Assembly: GCA_963921825.1 (NCBI GenBank)
Contig: OY997594.1
Span: forward strand, 4,531,001-4,595,000
DNA length: 64,000 nt
Direction of reading: 5' to 3'
Source of the DNA: Erodium maritimum
Lineage: Eukaryota > Streptophyta > Magnoliopsida > Geraniales > Geraniaceae
Positions 49,255 through 62,039 of the stretch are shown here, one piece after another (positions within the stretch are counted from its first letter, which is position 1; each line of letters opens with the position of its first letter). The notes below the pieces were generated by a model. That model saw only the letters and a list, made by a program, of their open reading frames with translations. It was not told the origin of the DNA and made no database searches. The translations under genes and the position numbers were made by a program.

Positions 49255-49570
49255 AACGAGTGTATATTAAGAGCATCTCCAACATGTCGTGACAGGCGAC
49301 CGTGGCAGGCGCTGCCACGGCTCGTCGTGGTAGGAGGTCGTGGCAAGTGGAAGTGGCTGAGGGTCGTAGAAGGATCTAGACACGACTCCACGCCGTGGTA
49401 TGAGCTGTTTTAGAGGAGAGAGAATGCTATTTTGCTCCAAAATCAACTACAAATCATGGTTTCCTACTACTAGTCATGGTTTGCCATTGGAGAGGGTCAT
49501 GGTAGGAGCCATGGTATGGAGCCAAAAATGAGCTCTTACCATGTCATCGTAACACTAGTTATGGCATACC
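49255..49570. repeat. Interspersed repeat (CATGACTAGTGGTAGG family), copy 3, inverted
   Basis: Reverse complement of the 16785 family: GAGGAGAGAGAATGCTATTTT, GCTCCAAAATCAACTACAA, CTACTAGTCATGG, and a GC-rich end rich in CGTGGCAGGCG. It starts AAGAGCATCTCCAACATG and contains inner CATGGTAGGAG/CTCTTACCATG inversions. Confidence 0.6.
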
Positions 49571-51690
49571 ATTGTGTACTCTCTAAGAGGAACAAAAGAA
49601 AAACTGATGAGTCAACATGACAACGGAAGATGGTATACGGTTTACTACCGTTGAGGATGACCCAAAGTTTATTTGTGAAAAAATTAGAGGATGGGTCATC
49701 AAGATGGGATAATGGTTTTACAAGGGTAGGTAAGAGTACATCAGATATGACAACCTTTTATCTCTTAAAACCATAACACCTTTCTTTTCCGGTTCATCGT
49801 CCCTCTCGACGACTATCATGGCATTGGCCATGAGAACTATCGGCAATCCCCTACCCCTCATACTCTCCTATCTTCCTTTCTCTGCCCACTTCCTCTCGCC
49901 TTCATGTTGGTAGTGTCGGTGTGGGTCTCGAGCGAGCTTTGTGGCTCGTCTCGTCAACTCTATCAGCAAGTTGAGCTCTACCAGCCACGTCGGCGTCCTT
50001 CCCATTGCTTCAGAGGTCCGTCATTGAAGCTACGTTGAAGAGCTGAGCACCCCCAGCGACGTCTTTCTCCTCGCCCGGGCAGTGACCTATCCTAGATTAA
50101 CCCCGACCGTCTGCCCCCTATTCCGTGTTCTCCGAGCCCGGGTCGACGCTCCCCCGTGCTCCGCCGCCTCCAGTGTTACCTCCATCGGCTCCACATTTCC
50201 TCAGTGTTGGCCGACAGATCTAACAGTTGTCGTTCAGATCTACGCTGGTAGACCTACCATGTGTTTATTTGTGTTTTTTTCTTGTTTGTCATCAGGTTCC
50301 CCCTGTCGGATCTTCGTTGTCAAGGGATCGGTCGTATGTTTCGGGTGGATGGCCAGTAGTGGCAGTCGTTAAAAAAACACAACGAGTTGTACCACCTCCG
50401 CTGCAAACCTCGACCTCCAGCTGCCACACCTGAGAACCCACTGAAGAAACTACAGCCCTCGTGACCCAAAAGTTGGTAGAAGCTCAATCGAATTGAAAAG
50501 GTGAAACACTTGAACGATAAATACCACCGGCACATCTATGGCCCCGAAAACCACCGAGGTCGAGGAAAAAGGAGGATTGTCGGCCGATAGTCCAAGGGAC
50601 AAGAGATTCACCCGGAAGGAAGAAGGGTCACCACGACACAACCCCATAACGAACACCATCGCTTAGATTTTAGCACCGAGTAGGCACACCCCAAGGCTAA
50701 CACCACCATGAAAACACATAACCACAAAGCTTTGATCTCGTCACTGAAAGGCGAAAACGAGATATGACCAGCCCTAACATAGCAATTCACCACGGAGAAC
50801 GGGGCAAGAGACCGAGATCCACTAGATCCACAACGACAACAATCTTGAACCACCCAATGCGCATTGCTCAGTTGCCCCACAGGTGACCCACCGGAGCCGA
50901 CAACCACAATGATCCAAAGAATGAGAGCTTGACACTATCAAATCCTCCACCTGAAAGAAGAAGAGAGTAAAACGATGCAAAACACGTGGGAGGGGAGACT
51001 AAAAGAAGACTTTAACACGAGGAGAAAAATAAATCGCCACTGGAGAAAAGAGGAGGATCAATAAGGGAACAAAACCGAGAGGGGGTGGGTGAGATGGAGA
51101 AGAATGAGCAGGAAAAACCCGGTGACCTCCTAGTCATAAACACTGACCAGACCAAACGTCGACCATAGAAAAGCATATCAAGGGATTAGAGAGAATGACT
51201 AAGACTGTCCTCTCAACCACGTCACGTATAATTTAAATTCTTAGCATAGATATCTGATAGAGCATTCGAATTTTCGATAACCTGTTAGGGAGAACCAGAC
51301 CTATCAAGGAGAAGCACACAACAAAAAGCTCATAATATACGCATTGGTCACCCCACTTGACCCAAAAGACTAGCTATCAAGTCATGGATCCAATTCCAAG
51401 GTGAATATTAACTCTTCTCTTTTTCCTTAAATATCACATGTGGGACTCCTGACTCACATGTGAACACACCTAACACCACATTCGCTCACTGTAGTCATCA
51501 AATAAGTTTGGACCATGGATCATAACAGGACTACGTGTGTTTTTGTAATGAAGAGAGTACATATAGGGATTATATAGAAAACCAAATCAATGGTTGGACA
51601 ATAAGTGAAACAAATAGGGAAAATATAGATGAAATAGTAGAGAGAGGACGATAAAAATTAGCAAGGGTAGACAAAAATGAATTGAACGGA
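49571..51690. other. Intergenic, unassigned repeat-like sequence
   Basis: About 49790-51180 is GC-richer with overlapping open frames on both strands (for example 50082-50372 + and 50608-50907 -) but no recognisable domain. A broad change of base composition without genes suggests an old transposon insertion, family unknown. Confidence 0.3.
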
Positions 51691-51700
51691 AGATATAAAA
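51691..51700 (+). promoter_or_regulatory. Candidate TATA box of the P4-ATPase gene
   Basis: AGATATAAAA lies ~240 bases before the start codon, followed by GAGAGGCAGAGG and a CT-rich leader. Confidence 0.5.
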
Positions 51701-51933
51701 GAGAGGCAGAGGAGGGGCGCTAACTTCTGCCCTCACTCCTAATTCTGGTCTCCGCCTATCACGGAACCATGTTTAAACCTCATTCAATCTCTCCTTCTCC
51801 ACTTTCTGTCTCATTCCCAACCTAACCTCGGAATCATCAAAAAAACCAAACCTAGTTCATGTTTCTTCAATTCTGAAACATGAGTTATGAATGTGAACAA
51901 AGATAGACATAATAATCATCATAGAATCAATAA

Positions 51934-54900
51934 ATGGGGAAGCGCAAGATAAAGCCAAAGCAGAGCCGGAGCCAGCTCTACACCTTCGCCGCGCCGGAGC
52001 CGGAGCCGGAGCCGATCAAACCCCAGGCCAAGGAAGCCGACTCCGGCCTCGGCAGGACCATAACATGCAACGTCATCAACAACCGCGACCCCGAGCCCCC
52101 GACCACGTGCTTCTGCACCAACCACGTGTCCACCACCAAGTACACCGCCGTGTCCTTCTTCCCCAAGGCCCTCTACGAGCAGTTCCGCCGCGTCGCCAAC
52201 CTCTACTTCCTCGGCGCCGCCGTCATCTCCGTCACGCCGATCAGCCCCATCGGCCCCGCCTCCATGGTGTTCCCGCTCCTCTTCGTCGTCGGCGTCAGCA
52301 TGGCCAAGGAGTACCTCGAGGACTACCGCCGCAACAAGCAGGACATCGAGGTCAACAACCGCGAGACCCTCGTCCACGTCGGCGGCGGAGTCTTCTCCTC
52401 CAAGCCGTGGCAGGCGGTCAACGTCGGCGACATCGTCAGGGTCGATAAGGACCTCTTCTTCCCCGCCGATATGCTGTTGATCAGCTCGGCCTACGAGGAC
52501 GGGATTTGTTACGTCGAGACCATGAACCTTGACGGTGAGACCAATCTTAAGGTCAAGCGGGCGCTCGAGGCCACCCTCGATGTTGATGAGGACGAGGATT
52601 ATAAGAGCTTTACTGGAACGATCAAATGCGAAAACCCCAATCCCAGCCTGTATACCTTCGTCGGCAATCTCGAGTACACCGGCAAGGTAAAAATGTTATG
52701 TATTGTTAGTATATAATTGGACCTTCAACTATCATCTTGAGCTTTTAGTTGAGTTGATTCTCTAATATGGTATCAGAGCCTTGTATCTCCGGACACGAGT
52801 TTAAACCTCACTCTCTACAAAAATTTCGAACGTGTTATAATATAATTATAATTGGGTCTGGGAACTACAAATACCTACCCCAAATTTATAGCGTTTTACT
52901 GATTTCTACCTTAAAGTTTTCTTTTAACTGATACCTACTCAGATGTTTAGTTATATAACAAATAGCTCAAGCCGTCAACTAAAATAACGAAAATACCCTC
53001 AACTACATTTCAATAATTATTTTTAAAAATTATTTAAAAATCACTTTTGTTAGATATATATATGTACTTATTAAATCACTTCAGTTTTATTTAAAAATCA
53101 CTTCAGTTTTATTTTTAAAAAATCACTAAGGGCATTTTCGTCATTTTAACCGACAACTTAGGCTATTTGTTATATAACTAAACATCTGAGTAGGTATCAG
53201 TTAAAAAAATACTTTAGAGTAGGTATCAGTTAAACGCTACAAATTTGAGGTTTGTATTTGTAATTTACCCACTAATTTATACTCTATTTCATTTAATTAG
53301 TATACATAGACTTGAAGGAGGGTAGGTAATCGAAGGAGGGGTAATATGGTAATCTTGAGCACAACGACAGGGTGGTCGAAGAAGGGTAATATGGGAATTT
53401 CACAATCTCCAAGAAATAATCTATACTCAGTTCCGTTTAACTAATATATATAGACTCGAAGGAGGGTAATCTAGTAATTTCAAGTACGACCACAATGTGA
53501 TCGAAGGAGGGATAACATGGGAATTTCTCAACATCAAAGAATTAATTTATACTCAATTTCATTTAATTACTATAAATATAGACTCAAAGGAGGGTAGTAC
53601 GGTAATCTCAAGCACGGCAGCAAGGTGATCGAAGGAGGGGTAATATGGAAATCTGGAGCACGACGAGAGGGTGCTTGAAGGAGGGTAATACGGGAATTTC
53701 ACAGTATCAAAGAAATAATTTATACTCAATTTCATTTAACTAATGTATATAGAATCAAAGGAGGGTATTATGGGAGTTTCACAATATCCAAGAACTAGTT
53801 TATACTCAATTTCATTTTATTACTATATATAGACTCGAAGGAGGTAATATGGTAATCTCGAGCACTGTGACAAGGTGATGATGTTCCTTTTAGAAGAACG
53901 GAATTTAAGTAAATGTTGAGTTCTATGTCCGCGAATTCAATACAATCACTTATAGTGATCCTGCTACCGTGAAAAAATACGCTAGACGCGTTCAATTAGA
54001 TGAAAATTATGAGTTACATCATGCTGTCTTGAAAACTCCAATCCAACTGAGTTTTCCGTAGCAGTATGAACATGATTCGTTCACTCTTCTCTTCTTCTCG
54101 GACACATTTGACATGGAGGGTATCCGAGAATTAATCCATACCCAATTTCGTTTAATTGATATATAAAGACTTTCAGGAGGATAATAGAGTAATCGAAGGA
54201 GGGGTAATATGGGAATTTCACAATACCCATTAACATGTATCAATTTATATTCAATTTCATTTAAATTAAATTATTTTTGATCGTATTTTTCCAACCAGGT
54301 CTACTCTCTCGAACCCACCCACGTCCTTCTCCGAGACTCCAAGCTCAGAAACACCGCCTACGTCTACGGCGCCGTGATCTTCACCGGCCAGGAGAGCAAG
54401 GTCATGCAGAACAGCACCGACTCTCCGGCGAAGAGAAGCTCACTCGAAAAGAGACTAGACTCCGTCATCTACATGCTCTTCCTCCTCCTCCTCATCATCT
54501 CCGTCATCAGCTCCATAAGCTCGGGCGTCGAGACAAGGTTCAATGTCCCGACGTATTGGTACCTGCAGCCAGAGGATCCTAACATTCAGGCGGAGTATAA
54601 TCCTAACAACGTTTTGCTGGCGATTTTCTACCACCTCCTCATTGCTCTCATGCTTTATGGATATTTGATTCCGATTTCGTTGTATGTGTCGATTGAGGTC
54701 GTCAAGCTTCTTCAGGCTACGTTTATTAATCGGGACTTGCATTTGTTCGATGAGGACACCGGGAAGCCCGCGGCGGCGAGGACTTCGAATCTAAACGAGG
54801 AGCTAGGGCAGGTCGATACTATCCTCTCCGACAAGACGGGCACTCTCACCTGCAATCAAATGGACTTCCTCAAATGCTCCATAGCAGGTACCTTAAGATT

Positions 54901-57900
54901 GATGATTATACAACTTGTTACGACGTGTATTTCGGACAAAAGTTATGATGACAGTGAGAACTAACTATCATTAACTTGTATCGTTTAAAAATCGATTGTC
55001 GATCAATTGACACTATAGACTTAAGATAACTACGCAAACTAGCATTTTCCGTTATAAATAAATAAACAACGTTAGGAAAAACTCAAAAAGTTAACAAGTC
55101 TACCGTTAGTTTTAAAGTTCAATAGTCATATGACAGTTAGTTCTTAGAGTTTTTCCTAACATTTATGTCATTTTTAACGGAAAATGTTAGTTTGAGTAAC
55201 TACCGTAAGTCTATAGTGTCAAATTGATCGACTAATAGGTTTATAATCAGTTTTTGAAAGGTACACGTTAATGATATTAGTTCTCACAGTTTTTCCAAAA
55301 ATTCAAGATGAACTAATTCGTTGTCAATGACAAAAATTAGTCACGTAACAGTTACATGACATTGTCTCTGTTATGAAAATGACGGTTTTATCCTTTCCAC
55401 TATATTTATTTGGCTATTTGAAACCTTGACGTTTTTTTTGTTTAGAACTCTTATGCAAGCATTTTGTATGAACATTCCTAGCTTTTTGTAAGAAAAAACC
55501 TAATCGAACCAATAGATTTGCATACAGAAAATAGTTTAGGTACGTTTTTGCAAAATCACAAATAAATATTTACAAAAACACGCATAATTCACCACCCGCT
55601 CTTACAATCATCCCTAACGTAAATGTTCCTAACAGGCACCTCGTACGGGGTCAGGGCGAGCGAGGTGGAGCTCGCCGCGGCCAAACAAATGGCGAGCCAG
55701 GAGAACGACGAGCTAGGATCGGAGATCAACGTCGCGGTCGACATAATCAAAGACACACCGGCACTAAAAGGCCCCGCCATCAAAGGCTTCAGCTTCGAGG
55801 ACCCCCGCCTCCAGCACGGGAACTGGCTGAAAGAGCCCAACTCCGACGTCATCGCCCTGTTCGGCCGCATCCTCGCCGTCTGCCACACGGCGATCCCCGA
55901 ATGGCACGAGGAGTCCAAGAGCTTCGTCTACGAGGCGGAGTCGCCCGACGAAGGCGCCTTCCTGATCGCCGCCAGAGAGTTCGGCTTCATGTTCTACAAA
56001 AGAACCCAAGCCAGCGTCTTCATCAAGGAGAAGTACGGCCACGGCGGCGACGAGGCGGCGGAGAAAGAGTTCAAGATACTAAACATGTTGGATTTCACCA
56101 GTAAGAGGAAGAGAATGACGGTGATCACCAGGGACGAGAGCGGACAAATCATCTTGATGTGTAAGGGCGCAGACACGATTATTTTCGACAGGCTGTCGAA
56201 TAACGGTAAAATGTACTTGGAATCGACCACCGGACATCTGAATAAGTACGGCGAATCGGGGCTCCGGACGCTGGCGCTGTCTTACCGGAAGCTCGGGGAG
56301 GCGGAGTACGCCGCCTGGAACGAGGAGTTTTTGAAGGCGAAGATGTGTATTGGGGCTGAAAGAGACGAAATGTTGGAGACTGTATCGGATATGATCGAGA
56401 AAGAGCTGACCCTCGTCGGCGCCACTGCCGTGGAGGACAAGTTACAGGGAGGGGTACCGGAGTGTATCGACAAATTGGCTCAGGCGGGGCTCAAGCTGTG
56501 GGTTTTGACCGGAGACAAGATGGAGACGGCGATAAATATTGGATTCGCCTGCAGTCTTCTCCGGGAAGGGATGAAGCAGTTCTGTATTGCGGTGGCGGAC
56601 GAGGACGGGAACCGGGAGAAGGCGAAGGATCAGGTTTTGTGGCAGATTAACAATTCGGCGAACGAGATCAAGCTGCAGAGCAACCAGCAGCACGCCGCGT
56701 TCGCGCTGATTATCGACGGGAAGACGTTGGCGTATGCGCTGGAGGACGATATGAAGCATCACTTTTTGGAGCTGGCGGTGCTTTGCGCGTCGGTGATTTG
56801 TTGTCGGGTGTCGCCTAAGCAGAAGGCATTGGTGACGAGGCTGGTGAAGGAGGGGACGGGGAGGATCACGCTGGGGATCGGGGATGGGGCTAATGATGTC
56901 GGGATGATTCAGGTGTGGATTTCGTTTATATTGTCTCTTATTCTTATATCAGGTCGGGCATCAACAACTAAAAATCACATTGTCGGAGTATCTATGGTAA
57001 ACTGGACCGAATCGAGTCTAATCAATCCCCGGCCACTTTCTCTTCCCTTAAAATAATGGTATAGTAAAATCATGTGTCACAATAGTATCATACCGATTCG
57101 GGTTTAATAAGTGAAAGCACGATTGTATCATAAGAGTTACGTGATTGAATCTAATAGGCTGACCAAAGTCACAACTGACAGATTCAGATTCGAGTTGAGT
57201 ATAGAATCTGTCAGTATTAAGAAATTCTTCGACCATACCCTCTAGTTCAATGGCGCAATAAACTCATATTCACGGAATTAACCCCTTTTTTTTGCTTGAA
57301 AGTAAATCTAATTCTATATACACTTAGTAGAGTGTGACCCTAACCTCATAATTTTTTATTCTTATATTTTCCTGACGTAATACTTCAACATCAGGAAGCA
57401 GACATAGGCATCGGGATCAGTGGGGTCGAGGGTATGCAAGCGGTGATGGCAAGCGATTTCTCGATATCACAGTTCCGCTACCTAGAGAGGTTGCTGGTGG
57501 TTCACGGGCATTGGTGCTACAAGAGGATTGCTCAGATGGTGTGTTACTTCTTTTACAAGAACATTGCCTTTGGGCTCACTCTCTTCTACTTCGAGACCCA
57601 TGCCGGCTACTCCGGCCAGTCCATTTACAACGATTGGTACATGACTATGTTCAACGTCATCGTCACCTCCATGCCCGTCGTGTCCCTCGGCCTCTTCGAG
57701 CAAGATGTTTCCTCCGAAGTCTGCTTAGAGGTAATCAATACTTTTTTAGGCAAAATCCCACTCATTCATGCTTAAATACGCATCATTCTTAAAAAATTGA
57801 CCCATCTTCGGTATTTTAATCTCGTTTTATTCAAATTCTATCGATCTTTGGATGTGAAATAACGAAAATACCCTTATACTAACCTTCTAACTATAGAAAA

Positions 57901-60054
57901 TTGCATATCTCTCCCTCATGTCTAAATATGCCTCATTCTCAACCACCTATACCTAATTTTTTAGGAAATCAACCTCTCCTGAGTTTTTGGTTCCATTTTT
58001 CCCGCATTCCGTTAATCTTATGGTATGGAATGACAAAAGTACCCTTGTAAAAAAATAAGGGTATCTTTATATTTCACATCTTAAGACTGACGGGATTGTG
58101 AAAAAAAATGACCAAAAATTTCTTTTACTGTTATGCAGTCTAATATACTCATCAAACATGTAGTTATAAAGTATTTTTTTGAGATCATGTCTAAATATGT
58201 CTCATTCTCAACCAATTATACCTAATTTTTTAGGAAATCAACCTCTTTAAAGTTTTTTTAGTCTCATTTTGTCCGCGTTCCGTCAATCTTAGAGTATGGA
58301 ATGACAAAAGTACCCTTGTATAAAATAAGGGTATCTTAATTATATTTCACACCCTAAGATTGACAAAATTGTGAAAAAAAAGCGAGACAGAAAACATTTT
58401 TACTGTCATGCAGTCTAGTATACTCATCAAACATGTAGTTACGAAGTCTTTTATGAGATTATGACAAGGGCATTTTCGTCATTTATGACAAAAAAGAGTT
58501 ACATGCACCAAAGTCATATAGTATAGCTACCAATAATTAACCCTAAAAATGCACATCAAATAGTTTAGAGACCGAAACAGAACACTAAGCGAGTTACTAG
58601 ATAATGTTCGTGGGTCCCGGGGGGGCACGTGCCCCCCCTCAATTCTCTCAAATGCAAGTTACCTGTGATGTTTTCAGAAAAAAAAAAATCAGTTACTTGC
58701 TACTTGTGCCCCCCTGAACATCATTATGATCAATATTTGTTCCTCTTATTTATCCTCCTTATCTTCTTATTTAGTTTTAATTAGATTTAAAATTGATAAC
58801 TAATTGTTCAATATTTATAAACAAAAAAGTAACGGTTTAATATTTATCACTGTACAATAAAATTTAACTATATATCAATAGTTACCTCAAAAAAACCATA
58901 TATTAATATTTAATGTTCTTATTTATCATATTATCTTTCCATTTTTTTTGTAATTAGTAGTACATTTAACAAGTAATTGTTTAATAGATTTCAAATATGT
59001 ATTAAGTGCACGAAGGTTTTGTGTTTTTTATTATATTTTTTAATTGTTTTGTACTTCTACCTTTCTTAATTTTTTAATTTACTTAGTTTTAAAATTTTAT
59101 TTTTATTTAAGATATTGTCTAAGGTTGGAGACTACATCAGTTCATTCTCTACAAAATTTAAATTTTTTTCTTAAAATTTGTCGCTTAATTTTTGAAAAAT
59201 TCTAAAATTAACTTTCTAGTTTCTTTCAATTTTCTAGTTGTGCTCTCTCAAATATCTTTAACGTTACGTATTATTATCGAAAAAATTTGATGCCCCCCTC
59301 AATTAAAAAGCTGGCTCCACCACAGGTCTTGACCAACCAGACCAGACCGAACTAACGAATTAACCCGATCACATTGCAGTTCCCCACACTATACCAGCAA
59401 GGGGCAAAGAACGTGTTTTTCGGATGGTACCGTATCCTAGGATGGATGGCCAACGCCCTCTACACCTCCCTCTGCGTCTTCTACCTCAACGTCGGCATCT
59501 TCGACCTAGGAATATTCCGGGAAGACGGCCAGACCGTCGACATGGGAGTCCTCGGAACAACAATGTTCACGTGCGTGGTCTGCGCCGTCAACATCCAGAT
59601 CGCCCTCATCATCAACCACTTCACGTGGATCCAACCCCTCCTGATCTGCGGCAGCATCGGCCTCTGGTACCTCGTCATCTACATCTACGGCATGCTGCCG
59701 CCCGATTTCTCCCTCAACGCCTTCCAGATCTTCGTCGAAGCCCTGGCTCCGGCCGGCGTCTTCTGGGTGGCGACGATCCTCGTGTCGAGCGTCAGCTGCT
59801 ACCTGTACCTGACGTACATGTGCTTCATGAGGACGTTCTATCCGGAGGATCACCATGTGATACAGGAGATTCAGTTTTATAGGAAGAATGTGGATGTCGA
59901 GGGGGAGAGGTTGTGGAAGCGCGAGCAGTCGAAGGCGAGGCAAGAGACTAAGATCGGGTTTACAGCGAGGGTGGACGCGAAGATCAGGCGAATGTTGCAG
60001 ACGAAACATAAGTCGTCTAGTACGAAGTCTAACAGCAGCAGCAAAAGCAGCTAG
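51934..60054 (+). CDS. ALA: P4-ATPase, phospholipid flippase of the ALA4-7 clade
   Basis: Five exons (51934-52686, 54299-54887, 55636-56912, 57395-57730, 59380-60054) encode 1209 residues. P4-ATPases use ATP to flip phospholipids to the cytosolic leaflet, with an ALIS/CDC50 partner. Order of parts: helices 1-2 ([37 protein letters not shown]), actuator loop DGET (D200), helices 3-4 ending [17 protein letters not shown], phosphorylation site DKTGT (D429), nucleotide domain ([27 protein letters not shown]), hinge [18 protein letters not shown] and GDGANDV (D864), then six helices ([35 protein letters not shown], ...) and a [15 protein letters not shown] tail with a Ser-rich end. [20 protein letters not shown] and DHHVIQEI place it in the ALA4/5/6/7 group. 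All catalytic residues are present. Exons are GC-rich, introns AT-rich and loaded with repeats. Confidence 0.95.
52712..52815 (+). mobile_element. LTR-retroelement scrap with tRNA-Met primer-site motif, ATPase intron 1
   Basis: TGGTATCAGAGC at 52768-52779 is the standard Copia-type primer-binding sequence complementary to initiator tRNA-Met. It is preceded by GAGCTTTTAGTTGAGTTG, a common LTR-end text in plants. No LTR pair or coding region accompanies it. Confidence 0.5.
52855..53270. mobile_element. MITE in ATPase intron 1
   Basis: Begins GGGTCTGGGAACTACAAATACC and ends TTTGTATTTGTAATTTACCC. Inner inverted blocks include TAACTGATACCTACTCAGATG versus CATCTGAGTAGGTATCAGTTA and GTTATATAAC pairs. 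No convincing target duplication was found. Confidence 0.7.
53287..54240. repeat. Degenerate tandem repeat array in ATPase intron 1
   Basis: At least six irregular repeats of a ~100-190-bp unit. Each contains TATACTCAATTTCATTTAA, then TATATAGACTCGAAGGAGGG, TAATATGGTAAT and often GAATTTCACAATATC-like text. Copies begin near 53280, 53420, 53545, 53720, 53800 and 54140, differing by internal deletions. It lies entirely within the intron. Confidence 0.75.
54951..55300. repeat. Palindromic repeat (GATCAATTGACACTATAGAC family), ATPase intron 2
   Basis: Left arm (GTGAGAACTAACTATCATTAAC ... CGATCAATTGACACTATAGAC ... CATTTTCCGTTA) is the inverse of the right arm (TAACGGAAAATG ... GTCTATAGTGTCAAATTGATCG ... 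GTTAATGATATTAGTTCTCAC). The same family recurs at 62255-62560 in the FAR intron. Confidence 0.75.
57917..58460. repeat. Tandem duplication, 269-bp period, ATPase intron 4
   Basis: The block starting CATGTCTAAATATGCCTCATTCTCAACCA at 57917 recurs from 58186 with the same order of phrases (TACCTAATTTTTTAGGAAATC, GGAATGACAAAAGTACCCTTG, CAGTCTAATATACTCATCAAA). Each unit resembles a MITE, so this may be one element duplicated by unequal crossing-over or copied side by side. Confidence 0.75.
58605..59325. mobile_element. Non-autonomous hAT-like remnant, ATPase intron 4
   Basis: The left boundary is CCCGGGGGGGCACGTGCCCCCC followed by CTCAATTCTC; the right boundary is ATGCCCCCCTCAATTAAAAAG then CTGGCTCCACCAC. 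Runs of C with CTGGCTCCRCCAC are common at ends of plant hAT-type elements. The AT-rich interior has no transposase. Confidence 0.5.
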
Positions 60055-60719
60055 ATTGTTTTTTTCTTTTAAGTTTTGTTTTGTTTATGTGTATAAATTA
60101 TTTGTTTACTATATTCGTCTTTAATGTTGTATTTGCAGTTGTTTTAAGAGAAGAAGTATGTAAACTACTTCACAGTTCGTACTATATTATATAAGATTTT
60201 GTTTTTTTGTCAATAGAGTTCCAGAAAAGACATAAGAAAGAAAAGAGTACTCAGTAACGTCAAATGGAACTAATAACTTCGGAAACCTCACTTTTTCTCT
60301 CTCGAAAAGTCAAAACTCTAGACACTCCCGCCGCCTCCCCGTTGTTTTTCATCGCCGGTGACGGCCACAGTCGTGGTCATTGCTTCTTCATCTTTCCTCT
60401 CAAGGCTTCGTTCTCTTTCGCTGGCGCTGGTGTTGTACACGTCGTGTTCCGGTGACCGGGAAATGTTGGTGTTTCACCTGACCTTCGGTCGGGCGCATTT
60501 TGTTCATTTCGTGGTGTTGGGTTCAGATCTGGTTGCAGAACTTCTGCTGCTATCCCGTCGTCGACCCCATGTCTTGTCGGATTCTGCGCATCTAGACCGG
60601 TTGGGAGTGTTCGGGCGGGCAAGTTCTTCTCTTGCCTGAGACTAGGCCAGATCTGTTCAGTTGCCCTTTGGGTTCCAGTCGTACCCGGTGCTCAGGGACC
60701 ACCCTTTTTCGGTTTGTTG
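60055..60719. other. ATPase 3' UTR and unassigned sequence
   Basis: The first ~200 bases are likely 3' UTR. From about 60250 the sequence turns GC-richer with short overlapping frames and no known domain. It continues after the solo LTR at 61079, so both halves were one sequence before insertion. Confidence 0.35.
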
Positions 60720-61073
60720 TGTTGGGTTTAATCTTGTTTAAGTTTATTATTAATATTATTAGTTAAATATAATATGTGTTAGTATGTTACTATTAGAATA
60801 AGTAGTTTATGATGAGTCTTATTAGTGGGTTAGTGGATGATTAAGTGGTGATAATGTGGTGTAATGGGTATTAATATAGTGTTAGTGGGGTAAGTTTAAT
60901 AGGTGCATTTAGTATTTTGTTGGGTGTTACTTGTAATATTTTCCTATAAATAAGAGCCAAAAGAACTAAGGATGAATAGCATCAAGTTTACAGAATGTAG
61001 CCCTTAAAGTGTTTGTGTGTGTTCTTGTGAAAGCAATACAAGAACAAAAGTGTATCGTTTTTATGTTCTAACA
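60720..61073. mobile_element. Solo LTR with 5-bp target duplication
   Basis: Begins TGTTGGG and ends CTAACA (TG..CA form), with CCTATAAATAAGAGCC as a TATA-like box and AATAC..AAG text after it. The flanking TGTTG occurs at 60715-60719 and 61074-61078. There is no internal retroviral coding region, so the LTR most likely remains after LTR-LTR recombination. Confidence 0.75.
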
Positions 61074-62039
61074 TGTTGCTTCCACCGGCCCTGTGCCTTT
61101 GGAGGTCGGCCTCCTCGTGCTCGGAACTCCGGTATGTCTCGACAGCTCTTCCTCGTCTTGTAGTGGGATGCGCTTCTTAGTCTCGGCTCATAGATCGTAG
61201 GGATGCAGTAGAGACGTTGGTGTGGCTGTTGTAGGTGTTGGCCATAGCTCGGTGTATCCGTTGTCGGATCGGAGTACTCATGATCTATCATAGTCATGTT
61301 GGTTTTCCCCGACTTGTCGTCTCTTCTACGACGACCTCTCTTCCTCTAGCTCAGGCATGCTCCTCAAGCAAGTCTTCCTCCTCTGGACTTGGTCATTCCT
61401 CTACTGCTCGAGTCATTGTTCTTTTTCTCATTGTCGTTCTCCTCTAGTGGTCGGAGTCGTGGCTTGGTATTTTGGGCTATCGGTACCCCGGCATCGCCTT
61501 TTATCCTCCGCCTTAGCCTCATATGTCTTCGTCGTCCCTTGTCGTGGCACAGATCTAGATTTTTTGTTCGCCAATGTCATTGTGATGATAAAATATCAAA
61601 TTATAAAGAAAACAGGAAGGAAGGTAGTGCTCAAATCTAAAAGATTTTCAAAGAAATGAACTCTCAGGTAGAATACAACTTATAAGTTCTAACTCTCGTC
61701 AAAGGCATAACATTCACACGTTACGTCTTACTAGTGAACACTAGAGAGGGCCACAATATTGTCCATAAGAGCATCTCTAACCTAAAATGGTAAGGTTAGT
61801 GGTAAGGCTGACTATTAGAATAAAAGGTTAATATTTCAGTCTAACAGTCAGTACCAATAGTCAATACCCTTCAATGCTTTAATGGTAAGACTGATTGTAA
61901 GGTTGACTATTAGAATAAAATAATATTAGTAAAATGAATTAGTAATGAGATATTAAGCTGAGTCTTAAACTTTATCAAGTCATAAATAATCCCTAGTGTT
62001 CCATCACCTCGACCAACGATTTCTTTTTTAAATTTATGC
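61074..62039. other. Intergenic, no gene recognised
   Basis: The GC-richer unassigned sequence continues to about 61560, then AT-rich spacer. Around 61770-61950 the phrase GGTAAGRCTGACTATTAGAATAAAA occurs twice. It runs into the FAR 3' end. Confidence 0.35.

Noticed and set aside
50082-50907. Open frames in GC-richer intergenic DNA
   Set aside because: Frames overlap on both strands, have no domain, and look like old repeat DNA.
51919-52377. 152-residue minus-strand frame rich in D, G, E, V
   Set aside because: It is the antisense of P4-ATPase exon 1; high third-position GC removes antisense stops. The same applies to 59506-60009 and 55764-56042 (-).
52768-52779. Primer-binding-site motif suggesting a full LTR retrotransposon in ATPase intron 1
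   Set aside because: No LTR pair, polypurine tract or gag-pol coding sequence surrounds it; it is only a scrap.
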